A stretch of 64,000 nucleotides of DNA from Stackebrandtia nassauensis DSM 44728 (GCF_000024545.1 NC_013947.1:6014001-6078000), one strand, 5' to 3'. Counted from the stretch's first letter, positions 1 through 8,402 are shown. Notes: a model not told the origin generated them from the sequence alone. Translations and numbers: made by a program.

Positions 1-1
1 C

Positions 2-1060
2 CTGGGCAGGGTGACGGCGGTGAAGGCCGCGATGTTCGTCGTCGGTGCCCTCGGCGGCGGCTGGCTGGCCGATCTCATCGGTGGTCGTGCCACGCTGGTG
101 GTCTCCGCACTCGCCTGTCTGGCCGCCCTCGTCGCCGCGATCTTCCTGCGCACATCACATCGAGTGTCGGAAATCGACCATGACACACCGCCAGCCGTGT
201 CCAACTCGATTCCCGAGGCCAAGTTAGATCGAATCGGCTCGTTGATAGGGCGCGCGGAGGATCTCGCCGATCTGCTTGCTGTCCCGGGTCAGGAACGCCC
301 GGTGAAGCCTGAATGTTTCGGTCGGCGGGTCGAGGCCCAGCGTCTCCCGGTAGTGCTGACGGCATTGTTCGAAGCTGCGCAGTCCGGCAGCGGCACCGTT
401 CGCGTGGAACTGGGCGATCATCGCCAGCTGCCACGTCCGGTCCGAGTCCACGCACTCACCGAGCAGCGTTTGTATCTCGGCTGTCAGCAGGTGCCAGTCA
501 TTCGCGAGCAGCCGCGCCGTGAAGTAGTCGCGTTTCACGTCGCGATAGGCGGCGTTGACGGCGACCGCCTGGCCGTCGAGCCATCGACTGGCGGGAAGGC
601 CGGTTCCGAACGGTCCTCGCCACAACCGCATCGCCTGTCGGCAGAGTCCGATGGCCTGGGAGGCGGCACCGTTCCTGATGTTGTGCCGGGCATCGACCGC
701 GAGCGCGCGAAACTGATCGAGGTCCAGGGCGTGGGCGGACAAGTCGAGCTGATATCCATCATGGAGAACTGTCCTCAGCTTCTTGGACTCCCCCTGGTGA
801 ATCATGTCGAATTCGCGTCGCAGCGTACTGATGATGCTGCGCAGGTTCGCGGCCGCGGAGCTCGGCGGGTTGTCCCACAGCAGATCCGCCAGTCTGCCAA
901 CCGATACCGGTGTTCCACGATGGAGTGCCAATGCCGCGATCACGGCGCGCCGCAACCGGGACCGCGGCGTCACCACAGTCATCGGACTCGCGAGGTGGAC
1001 TTCTCCGAGAACCCGAACGAAAACTTCCAACTTCCATTCTCCGTACCAGCCGACCCGTGA
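2..1060 (+). CDS. MFS transporter, C-terminal end (5' partial, displaced stop)
   Basis: The first 55 or so codons read as the end of a major facilitator superfamily exporter: an amphipathic loop, a transmembrane helix with a Gly-rich GGGWLAD segment, a GGRAT turn and a final hydrophobic helix ending about base 155. The gene begins outside the window. The natural end should lie near base 200, but this frame has no stop there. It stays open to the TGA at 1058-1060, entirely antisense to the SARP gene, so residues beyond about 70 are unlikely to be a folded domain. A TAG at 225-227 sits in the neighbouring frame, so a small frameshift would restore a normal end. Family identification is good; the exact 3' end is doubtful. 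Confidence 0.5.
   Translation: MGRVTAVKAAMFVVGALGGGWLADLIGGRATLVVSALACLAALVAAIFLRTSHRVSEIDHDTPPAVSNSIPEAKLDRIGSLIGRAEDLADLLAVPGQERPVKPECFGRRVEAQRLPVVLTALFEAAQSGSGTVRVELGDHRQLPRPVRVHALTEQRLYLGCQQVPVIREQPRREVVAFHVAIGGVDGDRLAVEPSTGGKAGSERSSPQPHRLSAESDGLGGGTVPDVVPGIDRERAKLIEVQGVGGQVELISIMENCPQLLGLPLVNHVEFASQRTDDAAQVRGRGARRVVPQQIRQSANRYRCSTMECQCRDHGAPQPGPRRHHSHRTREVDFSENPNENFQLPFSVPADP
224..1030 (-). CDS. SARP/AfsR-type transcriptional regulator
   Basis: This 268-residue protein has the Streptomyces antibiotic regulatory protein layout. Residues 1-95 form an OmpR-like winged helix (VRVLGEV start, a LRRAVIAALALH helix, the PVSVGRLADLLWDNPPSSAAANLRSIISTLRR recognition region in pieces). Residues 100-250 form a bacterial transcriptional activation domain rich in helices (LWRGPFGTGLP, HLLTAEIQTLL, FEQCRQHYRETLGLDPP). 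SARPs activate secondary-metabolite operons by binding direct repeats near the -35 box. The start is TTG with GGAG upstream. The gene converges on an MFS exporter, which could mark the edge of a metabolite cluster lying to the left. No ATPase or TPR domain follows, so it is a small SARP. Confidence 0.85.
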   Translation of the reverse strand: MEVFVRVLGEVHLASPMTVVTPRSRLRRAVIAALALHRGTPVSVGRLADLLWDNPPSSAAANLRSIISTLRREFDMIHQGESKKLRTVLHDGYQLDLSAHALDLDQFRALAVDARHNIRNGAASQAIGLCRQAMRLWRGPFGTGLPASRWLDGQAVAVNAAYRDVKRDYFTARLLANDWHLLTAEIQTLLGECVDSDRTWQLAMIAQFHANGAAAGLRSFEQCRQHYRETLGLDPPTETFRLHRAFLTRDSKQIGEILRAPYQRADSI

Positions 1061-1217
1061 CGGGCGGCCGGTATCCGGGAAGAACCCACGGCTTTCCCGG
1101 GAACCGTGCGTTGACCGGCCGCGGACTCGCTACGGGGTCCGTTCTCTCCACTTCACCGCCACAAGTCTAGGGCGGCAACGCAAACCGCTCAGCGAACGCG
1201 CGTTCCCGGGCGACGGT

Positions 1218-1553
1218 TCAGACGACGGTGAGTTTGGAGACGTCGTTGTCCAGGGAGGTCTGGGCTCGGGAGCTGACCTCTTCGCTGGGTGATTGGGAGA
1301 GGTAGCCGAAGACCGCGTTGAGGTCGCGCAGGTCGGTGGCGGTGACCGGGATCTTGTGCTGCCGTAGGAGGGCGACCAGGTCCTCCATCGCGATCTGCCA
1401 TTCGCCGGCGCCGGAGTTGCCTCGGATCGAGTCGGCGTAGCGGCGCATGAGGGCGTCGTCGCCGAGTTTGTCGACGAGGCGCTCGATGACGGACTCGCTG
1501 GTGGTGATGAAGTCGGTCAGGTCCATGGCAGGCAGTCTCTCTTCGCTCGTCAC
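1218..1553 (-). CDS. Probable immunity protein for the EndoU-type toxin
   Basis: This small acidic, mostly helical protein has 111 residues from a GTG that overlaps the toxin stop codon (GTGA), or 102 from an ATG at 1526. It has no signal peptide, membrane helix or recognised domain. Position is the main evidence: it is translationally coupled to and directly downstream of an EndoU nuclease toxin, the usual place for a cognate immunity gene in polymorphic toxin loci. Size and acidity also fit (several Asp/Glu, a DLTDF and a SEEVSSR segment). It may belong to an immunity family I cannot name. The role is inferred. Confidence 0.6.
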   Translation of the reverse strand: MTSEERLPAMDLTDFITTSESVIERLVDKLGDDALMRRYADSIRGNSGAGEWQIAMEDLVALLRQHKIPVTATDLRDLNAVFGYLSQSPSEEVSSRAQTSLDNDVSKLTVV

Positions 1554-2140
1554 CGCGGGTTCTTCTTCACGCCCAGGCCCCCGTCGAGGGGGTGCGCCGA
1601 CCAGACCGTGCCGTCGGCGTTGAGGATCACCCTAATGGTGACACCGGCGCGCTGGCCCTGGACTTCGTAGCCCGCTCCGTTGGGGCGGGGTAGCGGTTGG
1701 GAGTCGGGGTTGCGGGCGACGTCGTTGACCATGTCCATGATCTGGTCGTCGGTCCAGTGCTTGGGGAACTCGGTCTTGCCCGGGCGGTTGGTGCCGTAGC
1801 GGTGGCCGCCGGAGGTGGGGTCGTTCTTGTCACCGTCCAGGATGTGGCCCCGGCGTTGGGTGGTGTCGCCCAGGTTCGGCATGGTCTTGCGCGGGTCGGG
1901 TTCGTTGGGCTGGCGGTCGTCCCAGCCGTTCTTGCCGCCCGACTTGCGGGAGGGCGCGGGCGGTGGGGCGCTCGTCGTGGACTTGTTGAGCAGCATGTCG
2001 ACTTCGTCGGCCGTCAGCCCGAAGCTCTTGCCGCCGCCGCCCCGGCCGCCCTTGGGGCGTCGGGGGCCCTTGCCGCCGCCGCCCTTGGCCATCGCGGACA
2101 TGCCGACGGCCGTCAGCAGGAGAAGGAGTTTGCCGATCAC
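1550..2140 (-). CDS. EndoU-type nuclease toxin (polymorphic toxin C-terminal domain)
   Basis: This 196-residue protein has a short hydrophobic N-terminus (residues 3-17), then a Gly/Lys-rich and Pro-rich linker to about residue 90. A compact domain at 95-185 resembles bacterial EndoU ribonucleases: RGHILDG with His99, GGHRYG with His113, KTEFP with Lys122, a WTDDQIMDMVNDVA helix, and a closing TIRVIL...TVWSAHP strand pair. EndoU toxins cleave RNA with two histidines and a lysine, and all three candidates are present. The protein lacks its own WXG/LXG trafficking domain; a helical partner is encoded 21 bp upstream. The GTG start has only a weak ribosome-binding site. It probably acts on competitor cells after type VII-like export. 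Confidence 0.75.
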   Translation of the reverse strand: MIGKLLLLLTAVGMSAMAKGGGGKGPRRPKGGRGGGGKSFGLTADEVDMLLNKSTTSAPPPAPSRKSGGKNGWDDRQPNEPDPRKTMPNLGDTTQRRGHILDGDKNDPTSGGHRYGTNRPGKTEFPKHWTDDQIMDMVNDVARNPDSQPLPRPNGAGYEVQGQRAGVTIRVILNADGTVWSAHPLDGGLGVKKNPR

Positions 2141-2161
2141 AGGTGCGTCATCCGATCCTCG

Positions 2162-2875
2162 TCAGGCCAGCAGCGCTTGCAGGTTGGAGATGCTGGACAC
2201 CAGGGAGTTGAGGTAGTTGGTGATCCGACCGACCCACTTGGCGATGAGGGAGGCGGCCTGCGAGATCACCCAGGGTGTCCCCAGGCCCAGGGTCAGACCG
2301 ACCTCGGCGAGCCATTCGGGGATGCGGACCAGCAGGGTGGCGACGCAGTCGGCGATCAGGTCGCGCACGATGGCGCGGGTGGTGGCCACGAGCATCCCGG
2401 CGCCCGCGGTGGCCGCGGACATGACCTCGGCGAGCGCGCCGATGCCGCCCACCGCGTTGGTGGTGTAGTCGGCGTGGATCGAGTACGCGTTGGCCGCCGG
2501 GCTCTGCCAGGTCTCCAGGTCCTTGTGGGCCGCCGTCTGCAGCTTGGTACCGGCGTCCAGGAGTTTGGTGGAGACGTTCTCCCAGGTCTTGGCGTAGGAG
2601 TTCACCTTGTCGGCGTCGCCGGTGACCTCCTCCAGCGCGTCCCGCAGCGGTTTGACGTGTTCGATGAGCCAGCCGATCGCCATGGATGCCAAGGCGCCCA
2701 ACGGGTCCATCGCCACCGACAGCGCGTCGAGACCGACGGTGATGCCGCCGATGGTGCCGTCCACCCAGGAGCCGGACTCGATCGCGTCGATGAGGGTCTG
2801 GGTGTCCTCCACCAGCCACAGCCCGGACGTCGCGGTGGTCGACTCCTCGACGGGGGCTACCAGAGAGTCGTTCAC
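2162..2875 (-). CDS. WXG/ESX-like helical protein, toxin partner (copy 1)
   Basis: A 237-residue, mainly helical protein. Its middle (about residues 60-160) has features of ESX/type VII secreted substrates: a long helix pair, then WQSPAANAYSIHADYTTNAVGG, whose W-x-S/G turn resembles the WXG hinge, followed by hydrophobic helices (LVATTRAIVRDLIADCVATLL) to the end. It starts at GTG, 5 bp after the EspC-like gene, and is followed after 21 bp by the EndoU toxin gene. It may be the trafficking half of a toxin whose nuclease is a separate chain. It is roughly 75-80% identical by eye to the protein at 3786-4502. The secretion role is inferred from family resemblance and context. Confidence 0.65.
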   Translation of the reverse strand: MNDSLVAPVEESTTATSGLWLVEDTQTLIDAIESGSWVDGTIGGITVGLDALSVAMDPLGALASMAIGWLIEHVKPLRDALEEVTGDADKVNSYAKTWENVSTKLLDAGTKLQTAAHKDLETWQSPAANAYSIHADYTTNAVGGIGALAEVMSAATAGAGMLVATTRAIVRDLIADCVATLLVRIPEWLAEVGLTLGLGTPWVISQAASLIAKWVGRITNYLNSLVSSISNLQALLA

Positions 2876-2879
2876 GCGG

Positions 2880-3209
2880 TCACACCCATCCGACGTCCTT
2901 GAGGTCGCCGATGGTCTTCTCGACCTCGACCGCGTTGTCCTTGTCGGTGGTCTCGTACTCGTCGGCGATGGTGCGCATGGCCTTGGCGTCGTCGGTGAGG
3001 ATGTCCTTGGCCTTCTTCATCAGGCCGTCCAGCCGGTCGCGCTTCGCGTCGAGGATCGGCGGCAGCCACTGGCACAGGGTCCCGAAGGCGTCGTTGCCCG
3101 CCTTGACGTGTTTGCTGGCGGCTTCGGACAGCTTGAACGCGTCGATGGCGTCGTCGATGCTGTCGGCGTGGTCGCGGAGCTTCTTGGCGACGACCTTCAT
3201 GCTGGTCAC
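2880..3209 (-). CDS. EspC/WXG100-like small helical secretion-associated protein
   Basis: 109 residues, two long helices separated by a short turn (ALQ-type pattern is weak; SIDDAIDAFKLSEAASKHVK, then LCQWLPPILDAKRDRLDGLMKK). Length, helix content and position match ESX-1 EspC-like or DUF2580-type proteins encoded with type VII effectors in actinobacteria. Its GTG start overlaps the stop of the YbaB-like gene (GTGA), with an alternative ATG four codons in, so the two are translationally coupled. It is likely a chaperone or co-secreted partner of the downstream helical protein. No catalytic residues are visible. Confidence 0.65.
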   Translation of the reverse strand: MTSMKVVAKKLRDHADSIDDAIDAFKLSEAASKHVKAGNDAFGTLCQWLPPILDAKRDRLDGLMKKAKDILTDDAKAMRTIADEYETTDKDNAVEVEKTIGDLKDVGWV

Positions 3210-3622
3210 GACTTGTCACCCTTCTTGCGCGCTTCTTCCCTTGCCTCCATGGCCTTCTTGCTGAACCGTTTGCGGTAGCCGTTCATGACGGCCTCGCCGG
3301 TGGCGGTCTCGAGGCCCACCGAGTCCTTGACGACCTGGGACGCGGCCTTGCCCAGCTGGTTCTGCGCCTTGTGCTGCATGGCGAGGATCTCGGCGGCGAG
3401 GTCGGCGGCCGAGGAGTTCTTGACCGCCTCGGTCAGCTTCAGGTCGGTCATGATCCCGCTGGCGTCGATGGAGACGGTCACGGACTTGTCGGAGTTCGTC
3501 GAGGTGATGCTCAGCTTTTCGAGCTCAGCCTGCATCCGCTGGGTTTCCTCCAGCTGTTTGGCCGCCCGCAGTTGCAGCTGCGACACCCAGTCCTCGGCCT
3601 GCCGAGGGCCCTCCTCCGACAT
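3206..3622 (-). CDS. YbaB/EbfC-family protein
   Basis: 138 residues from an ATG preceded by a strong GAAGGAGG ribosome-binding site, which decides the start over an upstream GTG. An N-terminal coiled helix (QLQLRAAKQLEETQRMQAEL) is followed by a strand pair (VTVSIDASGIMTDLKL) and a second long helix, the usual order of YbaB/EbfC nucleoid-associated proteins. In actinobacteria such proteins often head loci for WXG100 proteins and polymorphic toxins, as here. The role there is unknown; DNA binding is a family inference. It is the first gene of the four- to five-gene toxin operon. Confidence 0.8.
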   Translation of the reverse strand: MSEEGPRQAEDWVSQLQLRAAKQLEETQRMQAELEKLSITSTNSDKSVTVSIDASGIMTDLKLTEAVKNSSAADLAAEILAMQHKAQNQLGKAASQVVKDSVGLETATGEAVMNGYRKRFSKKAMEAREEARKKGDKS

Positions 3623-3785
3623 GTCCGCCTCCTTCAGGGAACTGTGACGAGTTGTGGCCGGATCATGCCACAAGTCTGTTCAGCCGCCCTGGATTGTGGA
3701 TCGGCCTTCATGATTTTCCCCAGGGATTGTTTCCAGTGCCACTCAGAAACTGGCGTGTTTGGTCACAGCCGGGGACGGTTCCCGG

Positions 3786-4502
3786 TCAGGCCAGCAGCGC
3801 CTGCAGGTTGGAGAGGCTGGCGACCAGCGAGTTGAGGTAGCTGGTGATCCGGGCGACCCACTTGGCGATCAGCGAGTCGACCTGGGCGATCACCCATCCC
3901 GTCCCCAGCCCCAGGGTCAGGCCGATCTCGGCCAGCCACAGCGGGATCCGCACCAGCAGGGTCGTCACGCATTCGGCGATCAGGTCGCGCACGATCGCGC
4001 GGGTGGTGGCGACCAGCATCCCGGCCCCCTCGGTGGCCGCGGCCAGGACCCCGGCGAGCGCTCCGACGCCACCCACGGCGTTGGTCGTGTAGTCGGCGTG
4101 GATCGAGTACGCGTTCGCGGCCGGGCTCTGCCAGGTCTCCAGATCCTTGTGGACGGCGGATTGCAGGTCGGTTCCGGCGCCGACGAGTTTGGCGGAGACG
4201 TTGTCCCAGGTCTTGGCGTAGGACCTCACCTTGTCGGCGTCGCCGGTGACCTTCTCCAGCGCGTCACGCAAGGGCTTGATGTGCTCGATGAGCCAGCCGA
4301 TCGCCATGGAGACCAAGGCGCCCAACGGATCCAAGACTGCCGACAGGACGTCCAGGCCGACGGTGATACCGCCGATCACGCCGTCCACCCAGGAGCCCGA
4401 CTCGATCGCGTCGATGAGCAGCTGGGTGTCCTCCACCAGCCACAGCCCGGACGTGCCGGTGGTGGACTCGTCGACGTCAGCGATCAGCGGATTGTCGTTC
4501 AC
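3786..4502 (-). CDS. WXG/ESX-like helical protein (copy 2, no adjacent toxin)
   Basis: 238 residues, GTG start. Collinear with the 2162-2875 protein over its whole length, including the WQSPAANAYSIHADYTTNAVGG region and the C-terminal helices ending SNLQALLA; the nucleotide sequence is also closely similar, so this is a recent tandem duplication or gene conversion. It is not followed by a toxin or immunity gene. The next gene downstream is the YbaB-like gene 163 bp away. It could be a spare trafficking partner, or the remnant of a second module that lost its effector. A 14-bp palindrome lies 67 bp upstream of the start. Confidence 0.65.
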   Translation of the reverse strand: MNDNPLIADVDESTTGTSGLWLVEDTQLLIDAIESGSWVDGVIGGITVGLDVLSAVLDPLGALVSMAIGWLIEHIKPLRDALEKVTGDADKVRSYAKTWDNVSAKLVGAGTDLQSAVHKDLETWQSPAANAYSIHADYTTNAVGGVGALAGVLAAATEGAGMLVATTRAIVRDLIAECVTTLLVRIPLWLAEIGLTLGLGTGWVIAQVDSLIAKWVARITSYLNSLVASLSNLQALLA

Positions 4503-4568
4503 GAGGACGCACCCCTTCGGCGTCCAGGTCCGTCGCGTTTGCCGTGCACAGCCATGCCTCCACCCTTC

Positions 4569-4582
4569 GGTAATCGATTACC
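4569..4582. promoter_or_regulatory. Palindromic operator candidate GGTAATCGATTACC
   Basis: Perfect 14-bp palindrome in the 218-bp gap upstream of the second WXG-like gene. The central AATCGATT is typical of LacI-family operators. The 12-bp core GTAATCGATTAC recurs exactly at 58627-58638, and a two-base variant occurs at 10273-10284. An AT-rich word like this is rare by chance in such GC-rich DNA. The regulator is unknown. Confidence 0.45.
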
Positions 4583-4720
4583 CACCTGTGCGGAATATTG
4601 CCACAGCGGTCGATCTGAACGGTTGAAGGCCCGGTATGTCCGACCTGCGGCATCACCGGATTCCGGTGCCGTCGCCGGTCTGGCGCGTTTGGTCAGGCCG
4701 CCGGGTCGACGGCGCGCGGG

Positions 4721-5881
4721 TCAGCCGGACAGGCCGGCCGCGACCAGTTCGGTGAGCTGTTCCTTGGTGAACACGACCGGGTTGTTGCCCAGCCGCTCGA
4801 CGTTGACGCGCGAGGCCAGGTCGGCGACCTGTTCGCGGGTCGTGATGCCGTGCTCGGCGAGCTTAAGGGGGAGGCCGCATTCCTCGGCGATGGCGTCGAA
4901 GCGGGCCCGGGCGTCGGCGGCGTCGGCGGCTCCGAACGCGGCCAGCAGGGTGCGCATGCCCTCGGCGTGGGTGGCCGGGTCGACGCTGGGTTGCAGGTTG
5001 TCGGGGGTCGCCTTCGCGTGGGCTTCGATGAACGCGCCCAGGGTCAGGGCGACCGCGTGGCCGTGGCTGACACCGTAGGACTTGGTGAAGCCGTAGGACA
5101 GGGCGTGGGCGGCGGTGGTCTTGGAGACGTCGATGGCGCGGCCCGCGAGGTGGCTGCCCTGGGCCATCCGGCCCGCGACCTCGCTGGACGGGTTGTTGAC
5201 GAACTCCGGCAGCGCCGGGACCAGCAGGTCGATGGCCGCCCGGGCGAAGCCGCGGCTCGCGTCGGAGGCGCCCGAGGCCCACAGGCTCTCGGTCGCCTGG
5301 GCCAGGGCGTCGATGCCGGAGGTGGCGCGCTGGTAGGGCGAGGCGGTGAGGGTGAGCTTGGGATCGAGGATGACCGTGTCGGGCAGCATCGCGGGACCGG
5401 CGATGGAGTACTTGTCGTTGCCGATGTAGACCACGGCGAAGTGGGTGGCCTCGGAGCCGGAGCCGGACGTGGTGGGCGCCAGCACGAGTTTGAGGCGGCG
5501 CTCGGTGATGGCCGCGCCGGTGCGGATCGCCGCGTGCAGCTGCTCGGCGTCGGTGATGCCCTGGTAGGCGCACAGCAGTTTCGCCATGTCCATGGCACTG
5601 CCGCCGCCGACGCCCAGCACCAGGTCGGGTTTGAACTCCTCGACGACACGCAGGCCGTGGATGAGGTCGGCGGCGTCGGTGTTGGGGTGGAACTCGCTCC
5701 AGCGGCGGACCTCGGCGACCTTGGTCAGTTCGTCGAGGCAGCGGTTGGCCCCGGACGCGTCGAAGGCGTGCTGGCCGCAGATGAGCACGGCGCGCTTACC
5801 GTCCAGCTTGGACACCAGTTGCCAGGTGTCGAGGATCGCGTCGTCACCGAAGCGGACATCGCGGTCGTCGGGCAGTGTCAC
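4721..5881 (-). CDS. phpC: Iron-type alcohol dehydrogenase, probable phosphonoacetaldehyde reductase
   Basis: 386 residues of the group III iron-containing alcohol dehydrogenase family. A Rossmann part carries VLGVGGGSAMDMAK near residue 90, APTTSGSGSEAT near 140, and metal-binding histidines in the helical half (SHLAGRAIDVSKTTAAHALSY and SHGHAVALTLG). The start is a GTG with GAGGAG seven bases upstream rather than the GTG 12 codons earlier. Directly downstream of phosphonopyruvate decarboxylase and PEP mutase, it fits FomC/PhpC, reducing phosphonoacetaldehyde to 2-hydroxyethylphosphonate with NAD(P)H. This makes hydroxyethylphosphonate the expected product rather than aminoethylphosphonate, since no transaminase is present. 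Family call is firm; substrate is from context. Confidence 0.85.
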   Translation of the reverse strand: MTLPDDRDVRFGDDAILDTWQLVSKLDGKRAVLICGQHAFDASGANRCLDELTKVAEVRRWSEFHPNTDAADLIHGLRVVEEFKPDLVLGVGGGSAMDMAKLLCAYQGITDAEQLHAAIRTGAAITERRLKLVLAPTTSGSGSEATHFAVVYIGNDKYSIAGPAMLPDTVILDPKLTLTASPYQRATSGIDALAQATESLWASGASDASRGFARAAIDLLVPALPEFVNNPSSEVAGRMAQGSHLAGRAIDVSKTTAAHALSYGFTKSYGVSHGHAVALTLGAFIEAHAKATPDNLQPSVDPATHAEGMRTLLAAFGAADAADARARFDAIAEECGLPLKLAEHGITTREQVADLASRVNVERLGNNPVVFTKEQLTELVAAGLSG

Positions 5882-5970
5882 GATCGAACTCCTCAACTCG
5901 CCGGGGTTTGGTCCCACAGTAAATGAGGGGCGGGCGGGAGCGTCCGCTCCGCCCGCCCCGTCAACAGTTC

Positions 5971-7092
5971 TTACAGCGCGTTCATGAACGCGGTCTTGCT
6001 GTCGGCCGGACTGCGGGTCGGACGGCCGATGTCGGCGCGGTTACCGGGCCGGACCTTGATCTCCAGCAGCGACGGGCCGCCGTGCTCGCGCAGTTGCGCG
6101 ACCGCGGCGGCGATGCCGTCGACGGAGTCGGTCGCGGTGGCGTAGCGGTAGCCCAGCGCCTTGGCGGCGGCCGGAACGTCCACTTTGTCGATGGACGTCG
6201 GCTGGCCGCCGACCGAGTCGTGAACGCCGTTGTTGAACACGACGTGGAAGTAGCTCGCCGGTGCGTGGTCGGCGATGACGGCGAGGCTGCCCAGGTGCAT
6301 CAGCAGGGCGCCGTCACCGTCGAAGCACCACACCTCGCGGTCCGGGTCGGCCTTGGCGACGCCCAGCGCGATCGAGCTGGCGTGGCCCATGCCGCCGACG
6401 GTCAGGAAGTCCCGGTCGCCGTCGAGCGAGTTGTTGACGCGGTACTCGAACAGTTCCCGCGACAGCATGCCGGTGGTCGACACGATGGCGGCCTCGGTGC
6501 CCACGGCGGTGGCCGCGGCGATCAGGGCCTCCTCGCGGGACGGCAGCGGCGAGTCGGCCTTGGGCAGCTTCGCCGCGTCGGAGAAGGTGCCCTTCTCGAC
6601 CAGCAGCACGTACGGGCTGTTCTTCTCGACGGCCTCGGCCAGCGCCTCGTCCACGAGCTTCTCGGCCTCGTCGGGGTCGTGCGGCAGGATCGACCACGGC
6701 AGGTCCATGGCCTCGACCAGCTCGCGCTGCACCGCGCCCTGTTTGACGTGCTGCGGTTCGTCCTTGACGCCGGGCTGGCCGCGCCAGCCGACGACGACCA
6801 GCATCGGCACGCCGTAGACCTCGGCGTCGGCCAGGCTCAGCAGCGGGTTGACGGTGTTGCCGAAGCCCGAGTTCTGCATGTAGACCACGGCGGGCGTCTT
6901 GGTCTTGAGGTAGTGGCCGATGGCCAGCCCGACCGCGGCGCCCTCGTTGGCGGTGATGACGTGCCGCTCGCGCGGCAGCGCGGCCTGGATGTGGCTGCCG
7001 AGCTGCTTGAGCAGGCTGTCGGGGACACCGGTGTAGAGGGTGACGCCCTTGTCGCTGAGGTGGTCGACGAAACGCTTGGGATCGACGCTCAT
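5971..7092 (-). CDS. ppd: Phosphonopyruvate decarboxylase
   Basis: 373 residues, thiamine-diphosphate enzyme. The N-terminal PYR-like half has [12 protein letters not shown] and [15 protein letters not shown] with the catalytic Glu. The C-terminal half has the ThDP-binding stretch from [10 protein letters not shown] to the paired FNNG near residue 285-300. The short length and the VPDSLLK and [14 protein letters not shown] segments are typical of phosphonopyruvate decarboxylases rather than pyruvate decarboxylases. It converts phosphonopyruvate to phosphonoacetaldehyde and CO2, the irreversible step that pulls the unfavourable mutase reaction forward. Its ATG overlaps the PEP mutase stop (ATGA), so the two are co-translated. 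Confidence 0.93.
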   Translation of the reverse strand: MSVDPKRFVDHLSDKGVTLYTGVPDSLLKQLGSHIQAALPRERHVITANEGAAVGLAIGHYLKTKTPAVVYMQNSGFGNTVNPLLSLADAEVYGVPMLVVVGWRGQPGVKDEPQHVKQGAVQRELVEAMDLPWSILPHDPDEAEKLVDEALAEAVEKNSPYVLLVEKGTFSDAAKLPKADSPLPSREEALIAAATAVGTEAAIVSTTGMLSRELFEYRVNNSLDGDRDFLTVGGMGHASSIALGVAKADPDREVWCFDGDGALLMHLGSLAVIADHAPASYFHVVFNNGVHDSVGGQPTSIDKVDVPAAAKALGYRYATATDSVDGIAAAVAQLREHGGPSLLEIKVRPGNRADIGRPTRSPADSKTAFMNAL

Positions 7093-8402
7093 GCCAGGTT
7101 CTCCGGGATGATCGCCAGGGCTTCCTTGATGTTCGCGATCTGCGAGTCGACCTCGGCGGACCGGCCGTTCTCCAGGATGGAGGTGGCGACCGAGGCCATG
7201 GCCTTGTAGGAGGCGCGCATCAGCTGGTTGGCGTAGATGACGACGTTGACGCCGCGCTTGGCGAACTCGTCCTCGACGACGGTGTTGTAGCTGGTCGGCA
7301 CGACCACCAGCGGAACCCGCTTGGGGAACTTCTGGAACAGCTCACAGAACTCGAAGACCTCGTCGGGGGTCTTCTGTCGCGAGTGGATCATGATGCCGTC
7401 GACGCCGCCCTCGTCGATGTAGGCGCGGGCACGCTTCACGGCGTCGTCCATGCCCTGCTCCAGGATCAGCGACTCGATGCGCGCGATGACCATGAAGTCC
7501 TTGGTGACCTGGGCCTTCTTGCCGACCTGGATCTTGTGGACCATGTCCTCGATGGAGCACTGGGTCTGCTGGGCGCCGGTGCCGAACAGCGAGTTGCGCT
7601 TCAGGCCCTCTTTGTCCTCGATGATGATCGCCGAGACACCAAGGCGCTCAAGGGAACGCACGGTGTAGCTGAAGTGCTCCGGCTTGCCGCCGGTGTCACC
7701 GTCGTAGATCAGCGGCTTGGTGGTGACGTCGAACAGGTCGTTGATGCCCTGCATCCGGGAGGCGGGGTCGACCAGCTCGATGTCGGGCTTGCCGCGCGCG
7801 GTGGAGTCGGTCAGCGAGGAGGACCACATGCCGTCGAACTCGACCTTGCGTCCATTGTGCTCGGCGGTGGTGGTCTCGATGATGAGACCGGTCAGCGGGC
7901 TGTGCGATTCCATGATCCGCACGATCGGCTTGTTCTCGATCAGGCGGCGCAGTCGCGACAGCCGTACGTTCGGGGTGGTGCCGACCTCTTTGACGGACTC
8001 GTTGAGCTGGGTGGACGAGATGCCCTCGGTGTAGCCGACCTCGACCAGTTCGCCGTTCCACTGGGCGAGCGCGTCGATGACCCGCTGCCGGGTCTGCTGC
8101 TGAACGCCGGTCTTCCAGTCGTCACCGTGGACGACGAAGTTCGGCTTGAGCTTCTCGAGGTTCTCGACGTAGTCGAGGGTCTCCTGTGGCACCACCGCCG
8201 CGACGCCCTTGATGTTCTCCACGACAGCCTTGCGCTGTTCGTAGGTCATGTGGGGCAGGCGCTTGTAGCTGGCGATGGCCGCGTCGGTCAGCAGACCGAT
8301 GGTGACGTCGCCCAGCTCGGCGGCCCTTTGCAGGATGTTGATGTGCCCGGGATGGACGAGATCGGCGCTCATCCCCACATAGACGGTGGGCTTGCTCGAC
8401 AA
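7089..8402 (-). CDS. pepM: Bifunctional cytidylyltransferase-phosphoenolpyruvate mutase (Fom1-like)
   Basis: 437 residues from a TTG with a GAGGAG site five bases upstream. Residues 5-135 are a TagD-like nucleotidyltransferase: HPGH at 17-20 and EGISSTQL near 127-133 form the CTP site. Residues 150-437 are PEP mutase with the diagnostic EDK-x5-NS signature at 262-271 and an upstream [11 protein letters not shown] stretch. PEP mutase forms the C-P bond of phosphonopyruvate. In fosfomycin producers the same fusion (Fom1) also cytidylylates 2-hydroxyethylphosphonate, so this protein probably both starts the pathway and makes CMP-hydroxyethylphosphonate. It heads the ppd-phpC group and lies 141 bp from a TagF-like gene. 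Confidence 0.95.
   Translation of the reverse strand: MSSKPTVYVGMSADLVHPGHINILQRAAELGDVTIGLLTDAAIASYKRLPHMTYEQRKAVVENIKGVAAVVPQETLDYVENLEKLKPNFVVHGDDWKTGVQQQTRQRVIDALAQWNGELVEVGYTEGISSTQLNESVKEVGTTPNVRLSRLRRLIENKPIVRIMESHSPLTGLIIETTTAEHNGRKVEFDGMWSSSLTDSTARGKPDIELVDPASRMQGINDLFDVTTKPLIYDGDTGGKPEHFSYTVRSLERLGVSAIIIEDKEGLKRNSLFGTGAQQTQCSIEDMVHKIQVGKKAQVTKDFMVIARIESLILEQGMDDAVKRARAYIDEGGVDGIMIHSRQKTPDEVFEFCELFQKFPKRVPLVVVPTSYNTVVEDEFAKRGVNVVIYANQLMRASYKAMASVATSILENGRSAEVDSQIANIKEALAIIPENLA

Noticed and set aside
4721-8402. Fosfomycin or other small phosphonate antibiotic cluster
   Set aside because: Only the shared early steps are present; no Fom3/Fom4-, PhpD/HepD- or transaminase-like gene follows, and the neighbours are polymer enzymes.
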